64,000 nt of DNA, taken from the NCBI RefSeq assembly GCF_001426665.1, contig NZ_LMEY01000001.1, positions 316,054 through 380,053 of the forward strand, read 5' to 3'. This DNA comes from Rhizobium sp. Root1334. GTDB lineage: Bacteria > Pseudomonadota > Alphaproteobacteria > Rhizobiales > Rhizobiaceae. The translations under genes and the position numbers were made by a program. How positions within the stretch are numbered: the first letter of the stretch is position 1; each line of letters opens with the position of its first letter. Shown here piece after piece: positions 50,229-59,550 of this stretch. The notes under the pieces were generated by a model. That model made no database searches, was not told where the DNA came from, and worked only from the letters and a program-made list of their open reading frames with translations.

Positions 50229-52535
50229 CTACTTCGCCAACAGGGAAACAAAGGCCGCCGGAGCGACCGGGCGGCTGAAGAAATAGCCCTGAATATCGTC
50301 GCAGCCGCTGGCCGCCAGGAAATCCACCTGGTCCTGCGTTTCCACACCTTCGGCAATGACCTGCATCTGCAGCTTCTGCGCCAGCGAGATAATCGCGCCG
50401 GTAATCGCCCGGTCGTCGGCGTCACCCGGAATATCCTGGACGAAGGAGCGGTCTATCTTCAGGCGGCGGACGGGAAAGCGCTTCAGCGCACTGAGGCTGG
50501 AATATCCGGTGCCGAAATCATCGATGGCCAGATGGACGCCAAGCGCTTCCAGCTCGTGCATGGTGGCAACCGCAGAGGCGACATCCTGCATGATCAGGCT
50601 CTCGGTCAATTCCAGCTCAAGATAACAAGCCTCCAGTCCGCTCTCCTCCAGCGCTTCGGCGACCTTCGACACCCAGTTGCGCTCCTTGAACTGACGCGCG
50701 GACACATTGACGCTGACGACAATTGGCGGAAGGCCGGCATCCTGCCAGGCCTTGTTCTGCCGGCAGGCTTCGTTCAGCACCCATTCGCCGATCGGCACGA
50801 TCAGGCCGGTTTCCTCGGCCAGCGGAATGAAGTCGCCCGGCGAAATCAGGCCGCGCTCGGGGTGCTGCCAGCGCAGCAGCGATTCCGCGGCAAAAACGCT
50901 GCCGGTCTTCAGGTTCATCTGCGGCTGATAGTGCAGCACGAATTCGGCGCGGACGACCGCGTCGCGCAGCTCTTCGTGACGCCGCAGGCTCTCATGCGCC
51001 TTGGCCGCCATCTGGGCGTCGAACACCTGCAAATTGTTACGGCCGACCTCCTTGGCCCGGTACATGGCGGAATCGGCATTGGCGAGCAATTCGGCCGCGA
51101 TCGCACCATGTTCGGGATAACAGACGACGCCCATCGAACAACTGACCTGCAGGCTGCGCCCGGCGAGCACGACCGGCGCACCGATCGCTGCGCGGATCGC
51201 CTCCAGACGGGATAGGACCACCGCGTTTTCCGGTGGGAGACCATTGAGTAGAATGATGAACTCGTCGCCACCCACCCGCACGATCATGTCCGACTTGCGC
51301 ACGCAGGACAGCATCCGCCGCGCGACCACCTGCAAAAGTTCATCCCCGGCGTGGTGGCCGAGCGTATCATTGATCAGCTTGAAATTATCCAGGTCGAGAA
51401 AGGCCAGCGCCACCCACTGGCCCGTCATGCGGGCCTGCTCCAGGGCTCTGGCGACGCGCTCATCGAACATCGCCCGGTTCGGCAAGCCGGTCAGGGCGTC
51501 GTGATGCGCCATGAACTGGATGCGCTCTTCCGATTGCTGCCGTTCAATGGCAATGCCGGCAAGATGCGCCGCCATCGAAATGAGGTCAGTCTGCTCTGCC
51601 GAAGGCGTTCCGGGTTGATGCGAATAGAGGGCGAACGTGCCGAGCACCTTCCCCTGGTAGGAGAGGATCGGCATCGACCAGCAGGACCGATATGCGAATG
51701 GCCGGACCATGTCTGCATAATCTTCCCAGAGCGGATCCGACTGGATGTCGGAGACGAACACCGCCTCGCCACGAAAAGCTGCCGTGCCGCAGGAGCCGAC
51801 TTTCGGACCAATGGCGATGCCATGGATCGCGGCGCAGTAGGCATTGTCAAGCCCCGGCGCTGCGCCGGTCAAAAGATGCCGCTGGTCTGGAGACAAAAGC
51901 AGGATCGAGCCGATAATGCCGGGCAAATGCGCTTCGATCATCAGGATCAGTTCGTTGAAGAACTCGGAGAGCGGCGTGCTGGTGGCAATCAGCTCCAGAA
52001 GACGCGCCTGGCCGAGGAGAAGACGTTCTGCCCGCTTGCGATCGGTGATATCGCGCGAAATACCGACAATGCCGATGGTTTTCCCCTGCTTGTCGCGCAG
52101 CGGTACCTTCGATGTCATCAGCCAGCGCTCATCCTTGCTGACCGCATTCAGCTCCTCGATGCCGAACATCGGTTCGCCGGTTTCGATCACCCGCCGCTCG
52201 GCCTGCTCAAAATGGCGGGCATTGTCCAAAGTATGGATATCGTAGTCGGTCTTGCCGACGATCTCATGGGCTTCGCGAAACCCGTTTTCGGTAACGGTTG
52301 CCCGATTGGCTACAAGAAAGCGGCCGTCGAGATCCTTGGCATAGATGTAGTCAGGGATGTGATTCATCATCGTTTCGAGCCAGTAATGGCGATCGGCGAT
52401 GTCAGGTTCGGGGCCGAACATGCGCGAGACCTCTGCCGCAAGCCGCTGGCTTGCCGCGATCAATCGCTGGGTGTCATCATTACTGGCAATTCGTGCTCCG
52501 CCGTCCCTTCGATAGCGGTCCAAACCCTTCGTCAC
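50229..52535 (-). CDS. PAS-GAF-GGDEF-EAL cyclic di-GMP protein
   Basis: Sensory protein of 768 residues that can in principle make and break c-di-GMP. Order: PAS at about 45-170 (HYWLETMMNHIPDYIYAKDL), GAF at about 180-335 (GSCGTAAFRGEAV, RSCWSMPIL), GGDEF with intact RVGGDEFIILL near 430, and EAL at about 510-765 with ESLLRW in place of EALLRW and full DDFGTGYSSL and EGVET motifs. No membrane helix, so a cytosolic sensor of a small molecule or redox state. GTG at 52535 has GGAGG five bases upstream; the open frame extends 32 codons further without support. Confidence 0.92.
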   Translation of the reverse strand: MTKGLDRYRRDGGARIASNDDTQRLIAASQRLAAEVSRMFGPEPDIADRHYWLETMMNHIPDYIYAKDLDGRFLVANRATVTENGFREAHEIVGKTDYDIHTLDNARHFEQAERRVIETGEPMFGIEELNAVSKDERWLMTSKVPLRDKQGKTIGIVGISRDITDRKRAERLLLGQARLLELIATSTPLSEFFNELILMIEAHLPGIIGSILLLSPDQRHLLTGAAPGLDNAYCAAIHGIAIGPKVGSCGTAAFRGEAVFVSDIQSDPLWEDYADMVRPFAYRSCWSMPILSYQGKVLGTFALYSHQPGTPSAEQTDLISMAAHLAGIAIERQQSEERIQFMAHHDALTGLPNRAMFDERVARALEQARMTGQWVALAFLDLDNFKLINDTLGHHAGDELLQVVARRMLSCVRKSDMIVRVGGDEFIILLNGLPPENAVVLSRLEAIRAAIGAPVVLAGRSLQVSCSMGVVCYPEHGAIAAELLANADSAMYRAKEVGRNNLQVFDAQMAAKAHESLRRHEELRDAVVRAEFVLHYQPQMNLKTGSVFAAESLLRWQHPERGLISPGDFIPLAEETGLIVPIGEWVLNEACRQNKAWQDAGLPPIVVSVNVSARQFKERNWVSKVAEALEESGLEACYLELELTESLIMQDVASAVATMHELEALGVHLAIDDFGTGYSSLSALKRFPVRRLKIDRSFVQDIPGDADDRAITGAIISLAQKLQMQVIAEGVETQDQVDFLAASGCDDIQGYFFSRPVAPAAFVSLLAK

Positions 52536-52768
52536 GCAAGCCTCCAAGGACGGATGCACCGTTCCAGCCGTCTCTTCCCTGTTCCCCAACCCGATTTCTA
52601 CCAGCCATAAGTTATTCTTCCCTAAACACAACTTTCTAAAATAAACGCATCACGCCCCAAACTCCTCCGGCGCTCAACCAGAAAGAGTGAGAATACGGCA
52701 GCAGCCGTGCCATTTCGACACACTCCGCGCTGGCATGCTCTATGCATGGAGCGTGGAAAGGATTCGCC

Positions 52769-54127
52769 ATGCTCACCAGACGCCTGCTCCTGTCTTCGAT
52801 CGCCTCCCTGGCCTGCCTGGAGGCCATCGCCGCCGCCCTCAAGCCGGCTCAGACTGGCCTGCGAGGCACCATCGATATTTCCGGATATGGGGTCAGGCCG
52901 GGCAAAACCGGAGATCAAAGCAAGGCGCTCGACCGGCTCTTCAAAGAGGCTGCCGAAAAGGGATTGCCGGTTTTTTTGCCCGCTGGTGATTACCATCTGT
53001 CGGGGGTCTCCCTGCCCGACAACCTGTGGCTCAGCGGTGTCCCGGGCCAGACCCGGCTGATCCATGCCGGCGGCGGCAGCTTCATCTCCGGTGAAGCTCT
53101 CACGAGGATTACCCTGTCGGACCTTGCTTTCGACGGTGGCGGTAAATCCCTTGGGGACGACGTGCAGGGGCTTCTCAATTTGCGCGGCGTCACCGATCTC
53201 AAAATCGAGAACTGCACGATCACCGGCTCCGCCAGACACGGCATCAACGCCGAGCGCTGCGGTGGCCGCATCACCGGCAACAGCATTTCACAGGCGGCCT
53301 TTTCCGGCCTCTACGCGGTGGAAAGCGAACGGCTGGCGATCACCGCCAACACGGTATCGGACTGCGGCAATGGCGGCATTCTCGTGCATCGCTGGGAGCT
53401 GGGCGAAGACAACACGATCGTCAGCGGCAACCGCGTGTTCAAGATTGGTGCAAAGGATGGCGGCACCGGCGAAAATGGCAATGGGATCAGTGTTTTTCGC
53501 GCCGGCAATGTGATGATCATGGACAATCACATCTCTGACTGTGCCTTCTCCGCCATACGCGCCAACGCCGCCACCAATGTGCAGATTTCCAACAACAAGT
53601 GCCTGCGTTCCGGTGAGACAGCGATCTATTCCGAGTTCGGTTTTCAGGGCGCCATCGTCTCCGGCAATCTGGTCGATGGCGCCGCCAACGGCATCCTGAT
53701 CGTCAATTTCGACGAGGGTGGCAGGCTTGCGACTGTCAGCGACAATATCATCCGCAACCTGCATCCCGATGGGCCCTACATTCACGATGGTGCCGGTTTC
53801 GGTTTCGGCATTGCGGCGGAGGCGGACACGGTGATTTCGGGTAACGTCATCGAAAACGCACCGAAATGGGGCCTGATGCTCGGTTGGGGGCCCTATATGC
53901 GCGGCATCGTCGCGACCGGCAATCTGGTGCGCGACGCCGGTGGCGGCTGCGCGGTTACGGTGGTCGAAGGGGCCGGCACCGCGCTCATCGCCAACAACCT
54001 GTTCCTGGACGTCAAGGACGGCGCGGTGTTCGGCTACCGCTGGAACGAGAAATCCACCGGTGATCTTCTGGTGGGGGGAAGCGAGGCCTTCGCGCACCTG
54101 ACCCTCACCGGTAACCGCATGGCCTAA
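52769..54127 (+). CDS. Tat-exported parallel beta-helix repeat protein (TIGR03808 family)
   Basis: 452-residue exported protein of a family restricted largely to Rhizobiales. Residues 1-25 start [18 protein letters not shown], a twin-arginine-type signal. The mature protein is a right-handed beta-helix with repeating xxIxxNxI coils ([55 protein letters not shown] and similar), the architecture of pectate-lyase-like and phage tailspike proteins. No catalytic acidic cluster is obvious. GGAAAGGA precedes the ATG at 52769. Function unknown; carbohydrate binding is a guess from the fold. Confidence 0.88.
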   Translation: MLTRRLLLSSIASLACLEAIAAALKPAQTGLRGTIDISGYGVRPGKTGDQSKALDRLFKEAAEKGLPVFLPAGDYHLSGVSLPDNLWLSGVPGQTRLIHAGGGSFISGEALTRITLSDLAFDGGGKSLGDDVQGLLNLRGVTDLKIENCTITGSARHGINAERCGGRITGNSISQAAFSGLYAVESERLAITANTVSDCGNGGILVHRWELGEDNTIVSGNRVFKIGAKDGGTGENGNGISVFRAGNVMIMDNHISDCAFSAIRANAATNVQISNNKCLRSGETAIYSEFGFQGAIVSGNLVDGAANGILIVNFDEGGRLATVSDNIIRNLHPDGPYIHDGAGFGFGIAAEADTVISGNVIENAPKWGLMLGWGPYMRGIVATGNLVRDAGGGCAVTVVEGAGTALIANNLFLDVKDGAVFGYRWNEKSTGDLLVGGSEAFAHLTLTGNRMA

Positions 54128-54231
54128 AACCGCTCACATCAAAAGATTTCATGTCAGATATCACCGCTCTGCGCTTCAAGCCCCGATCCGCTTGGAATAG
54201 TTTGCTACGAAAATCAAACGGAGGGACAGAC

Positions 54232-54897
54232 ATGCTGACAATCTACGGCGTTTACTGCTCGCGGGCCTCGCGCAACTACTGGATGGCGGAGGAACTCGGC
54301 ATTCCCTTTCAGTCCGTGCCGGTGATCCAGGCACGCAGGCTGGCCGATCCGCTGGCCGCAGACGCGCAGATGAATACGAAGTCGCCCTCCTTCCTCGCCG
54401 TCAACCCGATGGGGCTGATCCCGGCGATCGAGGATGAGGGACTGGTCCTGGCTGAATCGCTTGCCAACAATCTCTATCTCGCCCGCAAGCACGGCGGCCC
54501 GCTGGCCGGAGCAACCGTGCGCGAAGAGGGCGAAATGACCGCCTGGACCCTGTGGGCGGCAACCGAGGTCGAACCGCATACGGTGAAGATCGTGCTGACC
54601 TACGACAACAATCAGGAAAACACCCCGGCCGGCAAGGCACTGATCGAATCCTGCGTGAAGGGGCTGGAGCGTCCACTTGCACGGCTCGAACAGCACCTGC
54701 TGACAGCGAACTATGTCGTCGGCAACCGTTTCACCGTCGCCGATCTCAATCTGGCAGAAGTGCTGCGTTATGCGATGAGCGAGACCTACCTGTTCGATAG
54801 ATACCCCGCCGTCAGGGCCTGGCTTACCCGCTGCCATGCACGGCCGGCATTCGAGGCAATGATGGCCGGACGGCGCAGAGAAACGCAGGCCGCCTGA
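54232..54897 (+). CDS. Glutathione S-transferase
   Basis: Cytosolic GST of 221 residues. The thioredoxin-like N-terminal domain opens [20 protein letters not shown] and contains [20 protein letters not shown], the cis-proline and Glu-Ser glutathione site. The C-terminal helical domain has [19 protein letters not shown] (the N-capping box). GGAGGGA seven bases before the ATG at 54232 rules out the longer frame. It is convergent with a LysR gene across four bases. Confidence 0.9.
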   Translation: MLTIYGVYCSRASRNYWMAEELGIPFQSVPVIQARRLADPLAADAQMNTKSPSFLAVNPMGLIPAIEDEGLVLAESLANNLYLARKHGGPLAGATVREEGEMTAWTLWAATEVEPHTVKIVLTYDNNQENTPAGKALIESCVKGLERPLARLEQHLLTANYVVGNRFTVADLNLAEVLRYAMSETYLFDRYPAVRAWLTRCHARPAFEAMMAGRRRETQAA

Positions 54898-54900
54898 CAC

Positions 54901-55803
54901 CTATTCGAAACCCAGACGCCGCATGCTTCCGGCAATTTCGTCACGTACCCATTGCTTGAAGGCCAAAACCGTCTTGGTTTCGCGGCGCGAGGGCGGCGTG
55001 ACAAAATAATGCGCGAACCCTGTTGCCGCCCGCAGGGGAAAAGGCATGACCAGCCGCTTTTCGATCAGGGAATAGGCGGCCAGCGTCTGCCAGGCAAGCA
55101 TTACCCCCTGCCCGGCAATCGCCGCATCAAGGCAGAGAGACGCATCGTTGAAGACATGCCGCGTCACCATCTGCTCTCCCGAGAGCCCCACCTCGCGCAG
55201 CCACATCTCCCAACTGAGGGTGGAATGACCATCGATGATGGCCGGAATTTTCAGAATATCCGCCGGCTCCTTCAGTTTTTCTGCAATGGCGGGAGAGCAG
55301 ACGGGAAAGACCTCCTGTGCCAACAGAAGCTCAGCCTTGACGCCCGGCCAATCGCCGGCGCCGACGCGGATGCCGATATCAACGCCGGCGCTTTCCAGAT
55401 TGACCAGCGCTGTCGTCGCATCGATGCGCAGCCGGATATCCGGGTGCTTTTCGGTAAACCGGTCCAGACGGTGGACCAGCCACCGAGCGGCGAAAACCGG
55501 AGCGACCGAGATCGTCAGGATCGTCTCGTCCCGCCGCCTTGCCGAGGCGACGGCCTGATCCAGCACTTCGAAGCCGCTGGTCAGGCTGGGCAGAAAACTT
55601 TCCCCAAACGGGGTGGCTACCAGGCCGCGCGGGCTGCGCTCGAAAAGGATGCGGCCAAGCTGTTTCTCGGTCTTGATGATCTGCTGGCTAACGGCACCGA
55701 TGGTGACGCCAAGTTCGTCCGCGGCCGCCTGCAGCGAGCCGAGGCGGCCGGTCGCCTCAACCGCCCGCAATCCATTCAGGTGAATGCTGTTGAGGTCCTT
55801 CAT
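54901..55803 (-). CDS. LysR-type regulator, GcvA-like
   Basis: 300 residues: winged helix LNGLRAVEATGRLGSLQAAA, then TIGAVSQQIIKTEKQLGRIL; the effector domain follows. The GcvA-like branch often controls glutathione S-transferases, beta-lactamases or amino acid genes, but the neighbouring GST is convergent, not divergent. GGAA before the start. The upstream gap toward the 65-residue gene contains an AT-rich partial palindrome (CTCAATTGAAATTGCTGAG), consistent with an autoregulatory T-N11-A site. Confidence 0.9.
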   Translation of the reverse strand: MKDLNSIHLNGLRAVEATGRLGSLQAAADELGVTIGAVSQQIIKTEKQLGRILFERSPRGLVATPFGESFLPSLTSGFEVLDQAVASARRRDETILTISVAPVFAARWLVHRLDRFTEKHPDIRLRIDATTALVNLESAGVDIGIRVGAGDWPGVKAELLLAQEVFPVCSPAIAEKLKEPADILKIPAIIDGHSTLSWEMWLREVGLSGEQMVTRHVFNDASLCLDAAIAGQGVMLAWQTLAAYSLIEKRLVMPFPLRAATGFAHYFVTPPSRRETKTVLAFKQWVRDEIAGSMRRLGFE

Positions 55804-55895
55804 ATAGTTTTCCTATAACCACTGCGGCACAATCTCAATTGAAATTGCTGAGAACAAGGAGGATCATTGCACCATTGAACAAGGATGGTGATGCC

Positions 55896-56093
55896 ATGTT
55901 GAAGATTTTCTCGATACTTGAGCACCTGCTTCCGGCACCGGCAGACGATGACGCACAGGCAAGCTGGGGTCGCGACCTGCTGCGTCATCCGGACATTGCC
56001 CGGATGGATACGCGTGAACTGGGCGACCTGCCCTTTCCGGGCAATCCCGTGCGGTTATCACCGAAGCTGCCCTGCGAGGCATGCCGGGCCTGA
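55896..56093 (+). CDS. Small hypothetical protein, 65 residues
   Basis: Short protein whose middle, RHPDIARMDTRELGDLPF, resembles the C-terminal RELxDLG pattern of DUF1127-type small regulators, but the N-terminal half (LKIFSILEHLLPAPADDDAQ) differs. Two C-terminal cysteines (LPCEACRA) form a CxxC. AAGGA lies about ten bases before the ATG at 55896. Divergent from the LysR gene. No named family is certain. Confidence 0.6.
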   Translation: MLKIFSILEHLLPAPADDDAQASWGRDLLRHPDIARMDTRELGDLPFPGNPVRLSPKLPCEACRA

Positions 56094-56160
56094 GCCACAT
56101 CTGGAGGCTTGAACCGTGTGCGGTTTCAGCAGACAGTGATCTGTCCCGGCGGGCAGGATC

Positions 56161-56547
56161 ATGACCGGCAATCAGGACACGGATTTCGAACGCGTAACGC
56201 GGCTCGCCACGGCGGCGGGCCTGCCAGAGATTGCGCCGGGGACCTCCTATGGAACGCCAGCACTTCTGGTGCGGGGCAAGATGTTCGTGCGCATCAAGGA
56301 AGCAGGCATCCTGGTCGTCATGTGCGCGACTGAGGAAAAGGCCATGCTGATGGAGTTGGCGCCGGAATTCTACTTCGAAACCGATCACTACAAGGGCTGG
56401 CCGGCCATGCTGGTCCGGCTTGACGTCATCGGCGACCGGGATTTGACGCAGCGACTGATCAGCGCCTGGCGGCAGAAGGCGCCGAAGCCCTTGCCGCCAG
56501 TTTTACTGCGCCTGCGGCGCCTTGGCCTAACCGCCAGTGACGGATAG
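56161..56547 (+). CDS. MmcQ/YjbR family protein
   Basis: 128-residue member of the YjbR fold, a small double-stranded-DNA-binding-like domain of unknown role. Visible features: PGTSYGTPALLVRGKMFVRI near 27-46, ATEEKAMLMELAPEFYFETDHYKGWP near 56 and a basic C-terminus (PVLLRLRRLG). The start has AGGA close by. Its 3' end overlaps the convergent GST gene by 21 bases. Confidence 0.85.
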   Translation: MTGNQDTDFERVTRLATAAGLPEIAPGTSYGTPALLVRGKMFVRIKEAGILVVMCATEEKAMLMELAPEFYFETDHYKGWPAMLVRLDVIGDRDLTQRLISAWRQKAPKPLPPVLLRLRRLGLTASDG

Positions 56548-57147
56548 AACCTTTTTCACGGCAGGACGTTCAGCCATGCGCAGGCTGTGTTCGTAGACTT
56601 TCGGGAAGCGCCTGGGATCGACACCGTCGCCTTCCAGCCAGCTCGTAAAGGTAAACAGGTATGGGTCAGCGATCGAAAAGGTTTCCCCCATCACCCAAGG
56701 CCCGGAAAACATGGTGGTTTCGATCAGATCGAAGCACTCACTCATATTGCTGGCCACCTTCAACGTCATAGCCTCTATGACCGCCGGATCATCGGCCCAG
56801 CGGCTGCCACGGCGCTTGTGAGCGTGCGCGACATGCACAGTCGAGCACAGATAGGCATTGAAGGACTGAATGCGCGCAAACTCGAATGGATCCTGCGGGA
56901 CACCGATCGGCGTACCTGCAAAGCTTTGGCCTATATAGGCAAGGATGGCGGGAGATTCAGTAATGACACCGCGATCCGTCACAAGGGCCGGAACGCGGCC
57001 CTTCGGATTGAGGCGCAGGAATTCGGGTGCGCGCTGCTGCTGCTTGCCGAAATCGATCCTTTCGGCCTCATAAACCGCGCCGGCTTCTTCCAGGGCAATA
57101 TGCGATGCCTGCGAGCAGCTTCCGGGCGAAAAATACAGCTTCAACAT
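56527..57147 (-). CDS. Glutathione S-transferase (second copy, different subfamily)
   Basis: 206 residues, beta-class-like: LKLYFSPGSCSQASHIALEE opens the thioredoxin fold with the SPGSCS motif, where a serine/cysteine contacts glutathione, and LNPKGRVPALVTDRGVITESPAILAY supplies the cis-proline and Ser site. The C-terminal domain ends PWVMGETFSIADPYLFTFTSW. GGAGA seven bases before the ATG at 57147 fixes the start. Low similarity to the GST at 54232. It overlaps yjbR convergently by 21 bases. Confidence 0.9.
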   Translation of the reverse strand: MLKLYFSPGSCSQASHIALEEAGAVYEAERIDFGKQQQRAPEFLRLNPKGRVPALVTDRGVITESPAILAYIGQSFAGTPIGVPQDPFEFARIQSFNAYLCSTVHVAHAHKRRGSRWADDPAVIEAMTLKVASNMSECFDLIETTMFSGPWVMGETFSIADPYLFTFTSWLEGDGVDPRRFPKVYEHSLRMAERPAVKKVLSVTGG

Positions 57148-57241
57148 GCAGGCTCTCCATTCATCCACCGGCGGCAGGCCGGTATGCTCCAGCGGGAAAC
57201 ATACCAACCACGCCGAATGTTCGCCAGTCATTTGCCAGTGA

Positions 57242-57613
57242 TCATGCCCGTATGGTCACGGCACAGCCCGGAACATCCTCGAGCCGGAAATAGACCGGAA
57301 TGCCGCGCTCGCGGGCAATCCGCACGTCATTGTCGGCACCCTTGCTTTCGCCCGGCAGGCGCAGGACAGCCTCGCACAGCTGCAGAAGCCGTCCGGCGAC
57401 GGGATGGAATATCTCCTCGTAGAGTTCGTCGCCAACTTCACGTCCGCCCGCCGCATGCCAGATCGGCAACGCCACCCATTCACCGATCATCGGCACGTGG
57501 CCCGCCTGAAACAGCGCATGCGACGGCGCTTCCAGACGCCTGAGGTTTGCCGCCATCTTTTCCGGATCGTCGCCGGTGCCGGACCGGTAGGGACCCGCAA
57601 TCAAGATCAGCAT
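57242..57613 (-). CDS. DUF4406 / nucleoside 2-deoxyribosyltransferase-like protein
   Basis: 123 residues with a Rossmann-like start LILIAGPYRSGTGDDPEKMAA and GHVPMIGEWVALPIW near 40, the pattern of DUF4406 proteins that resemble nucleoside deoxyribosyltransferases. A glutamate-rich helix (ELYEEIFHPVAGRLLQLCEA) may supply the catalytic carboxylate. GGAG six bases before the ATG at 57613. Divergent to a DeoR regulator across a spacer with repeated CACGATA sites, so it is the probable DeoR target. Confidence 0.78.
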   Translation of the reverse strand: MLILIAGPYRSGTGDDPEKMAANLRRLEAPSHALFQAGHVPMIGEWVALPIWHAAGGREVGDELYEEIFHPVAGRLLQLCEAVLRLPGESKGADNDVRIARERGIPVYFRLEDVPGCAVTIRA

Positions 57614-57629
57614 GATCATCTCCATAAAT

Positions 57630-57687
57630 TGCACGATATTTCCATATTATTCTGGATATTTCACGATAAATCATGCAATATCGTGCA
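57630..57687. promoter_or_regulatory. Repeated CACGATA operator cluster between DUF4406 and DeoR genes
   Basis: Perfect 11-base inverted arms TGCACGATATT (57630-57640) and AATATCGTGCA (57677-57687) with a 36-base spacer that holds a third half-site, TTTCACGATAAA, near 57659-57670. Spaced half-sites that allow looping are typical of DeoR-family repressors. Confidence 0.68.
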
Positions 57688-57714
57688 TAGTCAAGATATG
57701 ATTTGGAGACAAAA

Positions 57715-58467
57715 ATGCTGACGTCCCAACGGCGGGCACTGATCTCGGCACGGCTGGCCAGCGACGGGCAGATCGTAGCCGGCGAACTGGCGCAAGAACT
57801 CGAGCTGTCGGAAGACACGATCCGGCGCGACTTGCGTGACATGGCGGCGGCCGGTCTGTTGAAGCGGGTGCATGGTGGCGCTTTACCGGTGACGCCGCCG
57901 CTGCCGGATATCGAAACCCGCCAGACGATGTCTCCCGACATCAAGAAACGGCTGGGGCGCAAGGCAGCGGAACTGGTGCGGGCGGGGCAACTGGTCTTCA
58001 TCGATGGCGGCACGACCAATGCCGAACTGGTGCGCGCCCTGCCGCGTGAAATGCCGCTGACAATCGCGACGCACAGCCCGGCAATCGCAGCGCTTTTGGA
58101 AAAGAACCGGGCCGAGGTGATCCTGATCGGCGGCCGGCTCTACAAGCACTCGATGGTCTCGACGGGCGCGACGGCCCTTGCGGCAATCGGCATGATGCGC
58201 CCCGACATCTTCTTCCTCGGCGCGACGGCCATCCATCCGGCGCGCGGCCTTTCGACCGGCGATTACGAGGAAGCCGCCGTCAAACGCGCCATTGCGGCAC
58301 GCTCGGCAGAAACGGTGGCATTGCTGACGGAGGAAAAACTCGGCACCGTCTCACCGCACCACATCACCGGCATCGAGGACATGTCGGCCCTCATCATACC
58401 CGCCGGCATGGCACCCGAGACCAGCGCGCCCTACCGGCAGACGGCGATGCGGATCATTGAGGCGTGA
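57715..58467 (+). CDS. DeoR/GlpR-type transcriptional repressor
   Basis: 250 residues: N-terminal winged helix (SQRRALISARLASDGQIVAG, LSEDTIRRDLRDMAAAGLL, KRVHGGALP, the DeoR signature) and a DeoR sensor domain that binds sugar phosphates (FIDGGTTNAELVRALP, HSPAIAALL, IGGRLYKHSM, FFLGATAIHP). ATG at 57715 has GGAG upstream; a four-codon longer TTG is possible. Divergent to the DUF4406 gene; convergent with L-asparaginase by three bases. Likely represses the divergent gene and itself; effector unknown. Confidence 0.9.
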   Translation: MLTSQRRALISARLASDGQIVAGELAQELELSEDTIRRDLRDMAAAGLLKRVHGGALPVTPPLPDIETRQTMSPDIKKRLGRKAAELVRAGQLVFIDGGTTNAELVRALPREMPLTIATHSPAIAALLEKNRAEVILIGGRLYKHSMVSTGATALAAIGMMRPDIFFLGATAIHPARGLSTGDYEEAAVKRAIAARSAETVALLTEEKLGTVSPHHITGIEDMSALIIPAGMAPETSAPYRQTAMRIIEA

Positions 58468-58470
58468 GGT

Positions 58471-59475
58471 TCAGGCAAAAGCGCCGGTGACCCTGACATC
58501 GCCGACATGGATGCCGTTCCAGTTTTTCATCGAATGGTTGGCCTGCGCCATCAGGCTTTGGTGCAATTCCGGTTCATCGTTGAAGAAGCGCGCGAGCGTG
58601 GCGGCGACCATCGCTTCGGCGGCGCGGGTGGTGCCATCCTCGCATTTCAGCGCGATCGCGATGCCCTTTTCCGGGATGGCGGCGCAGAACACGCCTTCGG
58701 CACCGGTCTTGGCGAAGATGCGACCGGGTGCCGTCTGCATCAGTCTTGTGCAGGCGCGCTTGCTGCCCGCGACATAGAAGGGCTCAGCCATGCAGGCTTC
58801 GATCAGGCGCTTTGAGGCTTTGGCGCGCAGCGGTTCAAGGCCAGTGCCCGTTGCCATTTTGGCAAAGCCATGGGCAAGGCCCTTCAAAGGCACGGCGTAG
58901 GTCGGGATCGAGCAGCCATCGGTGCCGCAATTGTCATGGGCAAGGACCGCGCCCGTCAGGCTTTCCATGACACCGCGGATTTCGCGCTGCAGGGGATGAT
59001 CATAGGTGACGTAGCCGGTGGGCTCCTCGCCGCTATGGCAGCAGGCACAGATGAAGCCGGCATGTTTGCCGGAGCAATTGTTGTGCAGCGCCGAAGGATG
59101 TTCCAGCGCCCGCGCCTGGCTGATGATGGTGTCCTGATTGAACGACCAGTGGGCGCCGCATTCGAGCGTCGAGACGTCCCTGCCCGCTGCCGACAGCATT
59201 TCTGCGGCGAGCGCCACGTGTTCCGGCTCGCCATTGTGCGAGGAGCAGGAGAGCGCCAAGGCCCGCTTGTCGAAACCGTAGGCATCGGCTGCCCCCGTTT
59301 CCATCAGCGGCAGCGCCTGCATGGCCTTGCAGGCCGAGCGCGGGAAGACGCCAACGTCGGTATCGCCGAGCGAAAACACGGTCTTGCCATCCCCATCGAC
59401 GACGATGACCATGCCGCGATGGCGGCTTTCGACCAGATTACCACGCGTGACTTCAACAAGAACCGGGTTCGACAT
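58471..59475 (-). CDS. L-asparaginase, Rhizobium etli type (class 3)
   Basis: Hydrolyses L-asparagine to aspartate and ammonia. 334 residues of the R. etli-type asparaginase family, unrelated to classic EcAI/EcAII. The reported active-site and metal residues are present: SACKAMQ (Ser/Lys), CSSHNGEPEH, NNCSGKHAGF (Cys, Lys, His) and AHDNCGTDGC. GAGGG before the start. It lacks a signal peptide. Adjacent regulators or Asn uptake genes are not visible except the convergent DeoR, which is three bases away. Confidence 0.92.
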   Translation of the reverse strand: MSNPVLVEVTRGNLVESRHRGMVIVVDGDGKTVFSLGDTDVGVFPRSACKAMQALPLMETGAADAYGFDKRALALSCSSHNGEPEHVALAAEMLSAAGRDVSTLECGAHWSFNQDTIISQARALEHPSALHNNCSGKHAGFICACCHSGEEPTGYVTYDHPLQREIRGVMESLTGAVLAHDNCGTDGCSIPTYAVPLKGLAHGFAKMATGTGLEPLRAKASKRLIEACMAEPFYVAGSKRACTRLMQTAPGRIFAKTGAEGVFCAAIPEKGIAIALKCEDGTTRAAEAMVAATLARFFNDEPELHQSLMAQANHSMKNWNGIHVGDVRVTGAFA

Positions 59476-59550
59476 GGTTGTGCCCTCAAAAATCCAACAT
59501 CTGCCCTGTCTTTAGACCAAGACAGAGCAACGCAAAACCCGGACGGACCC

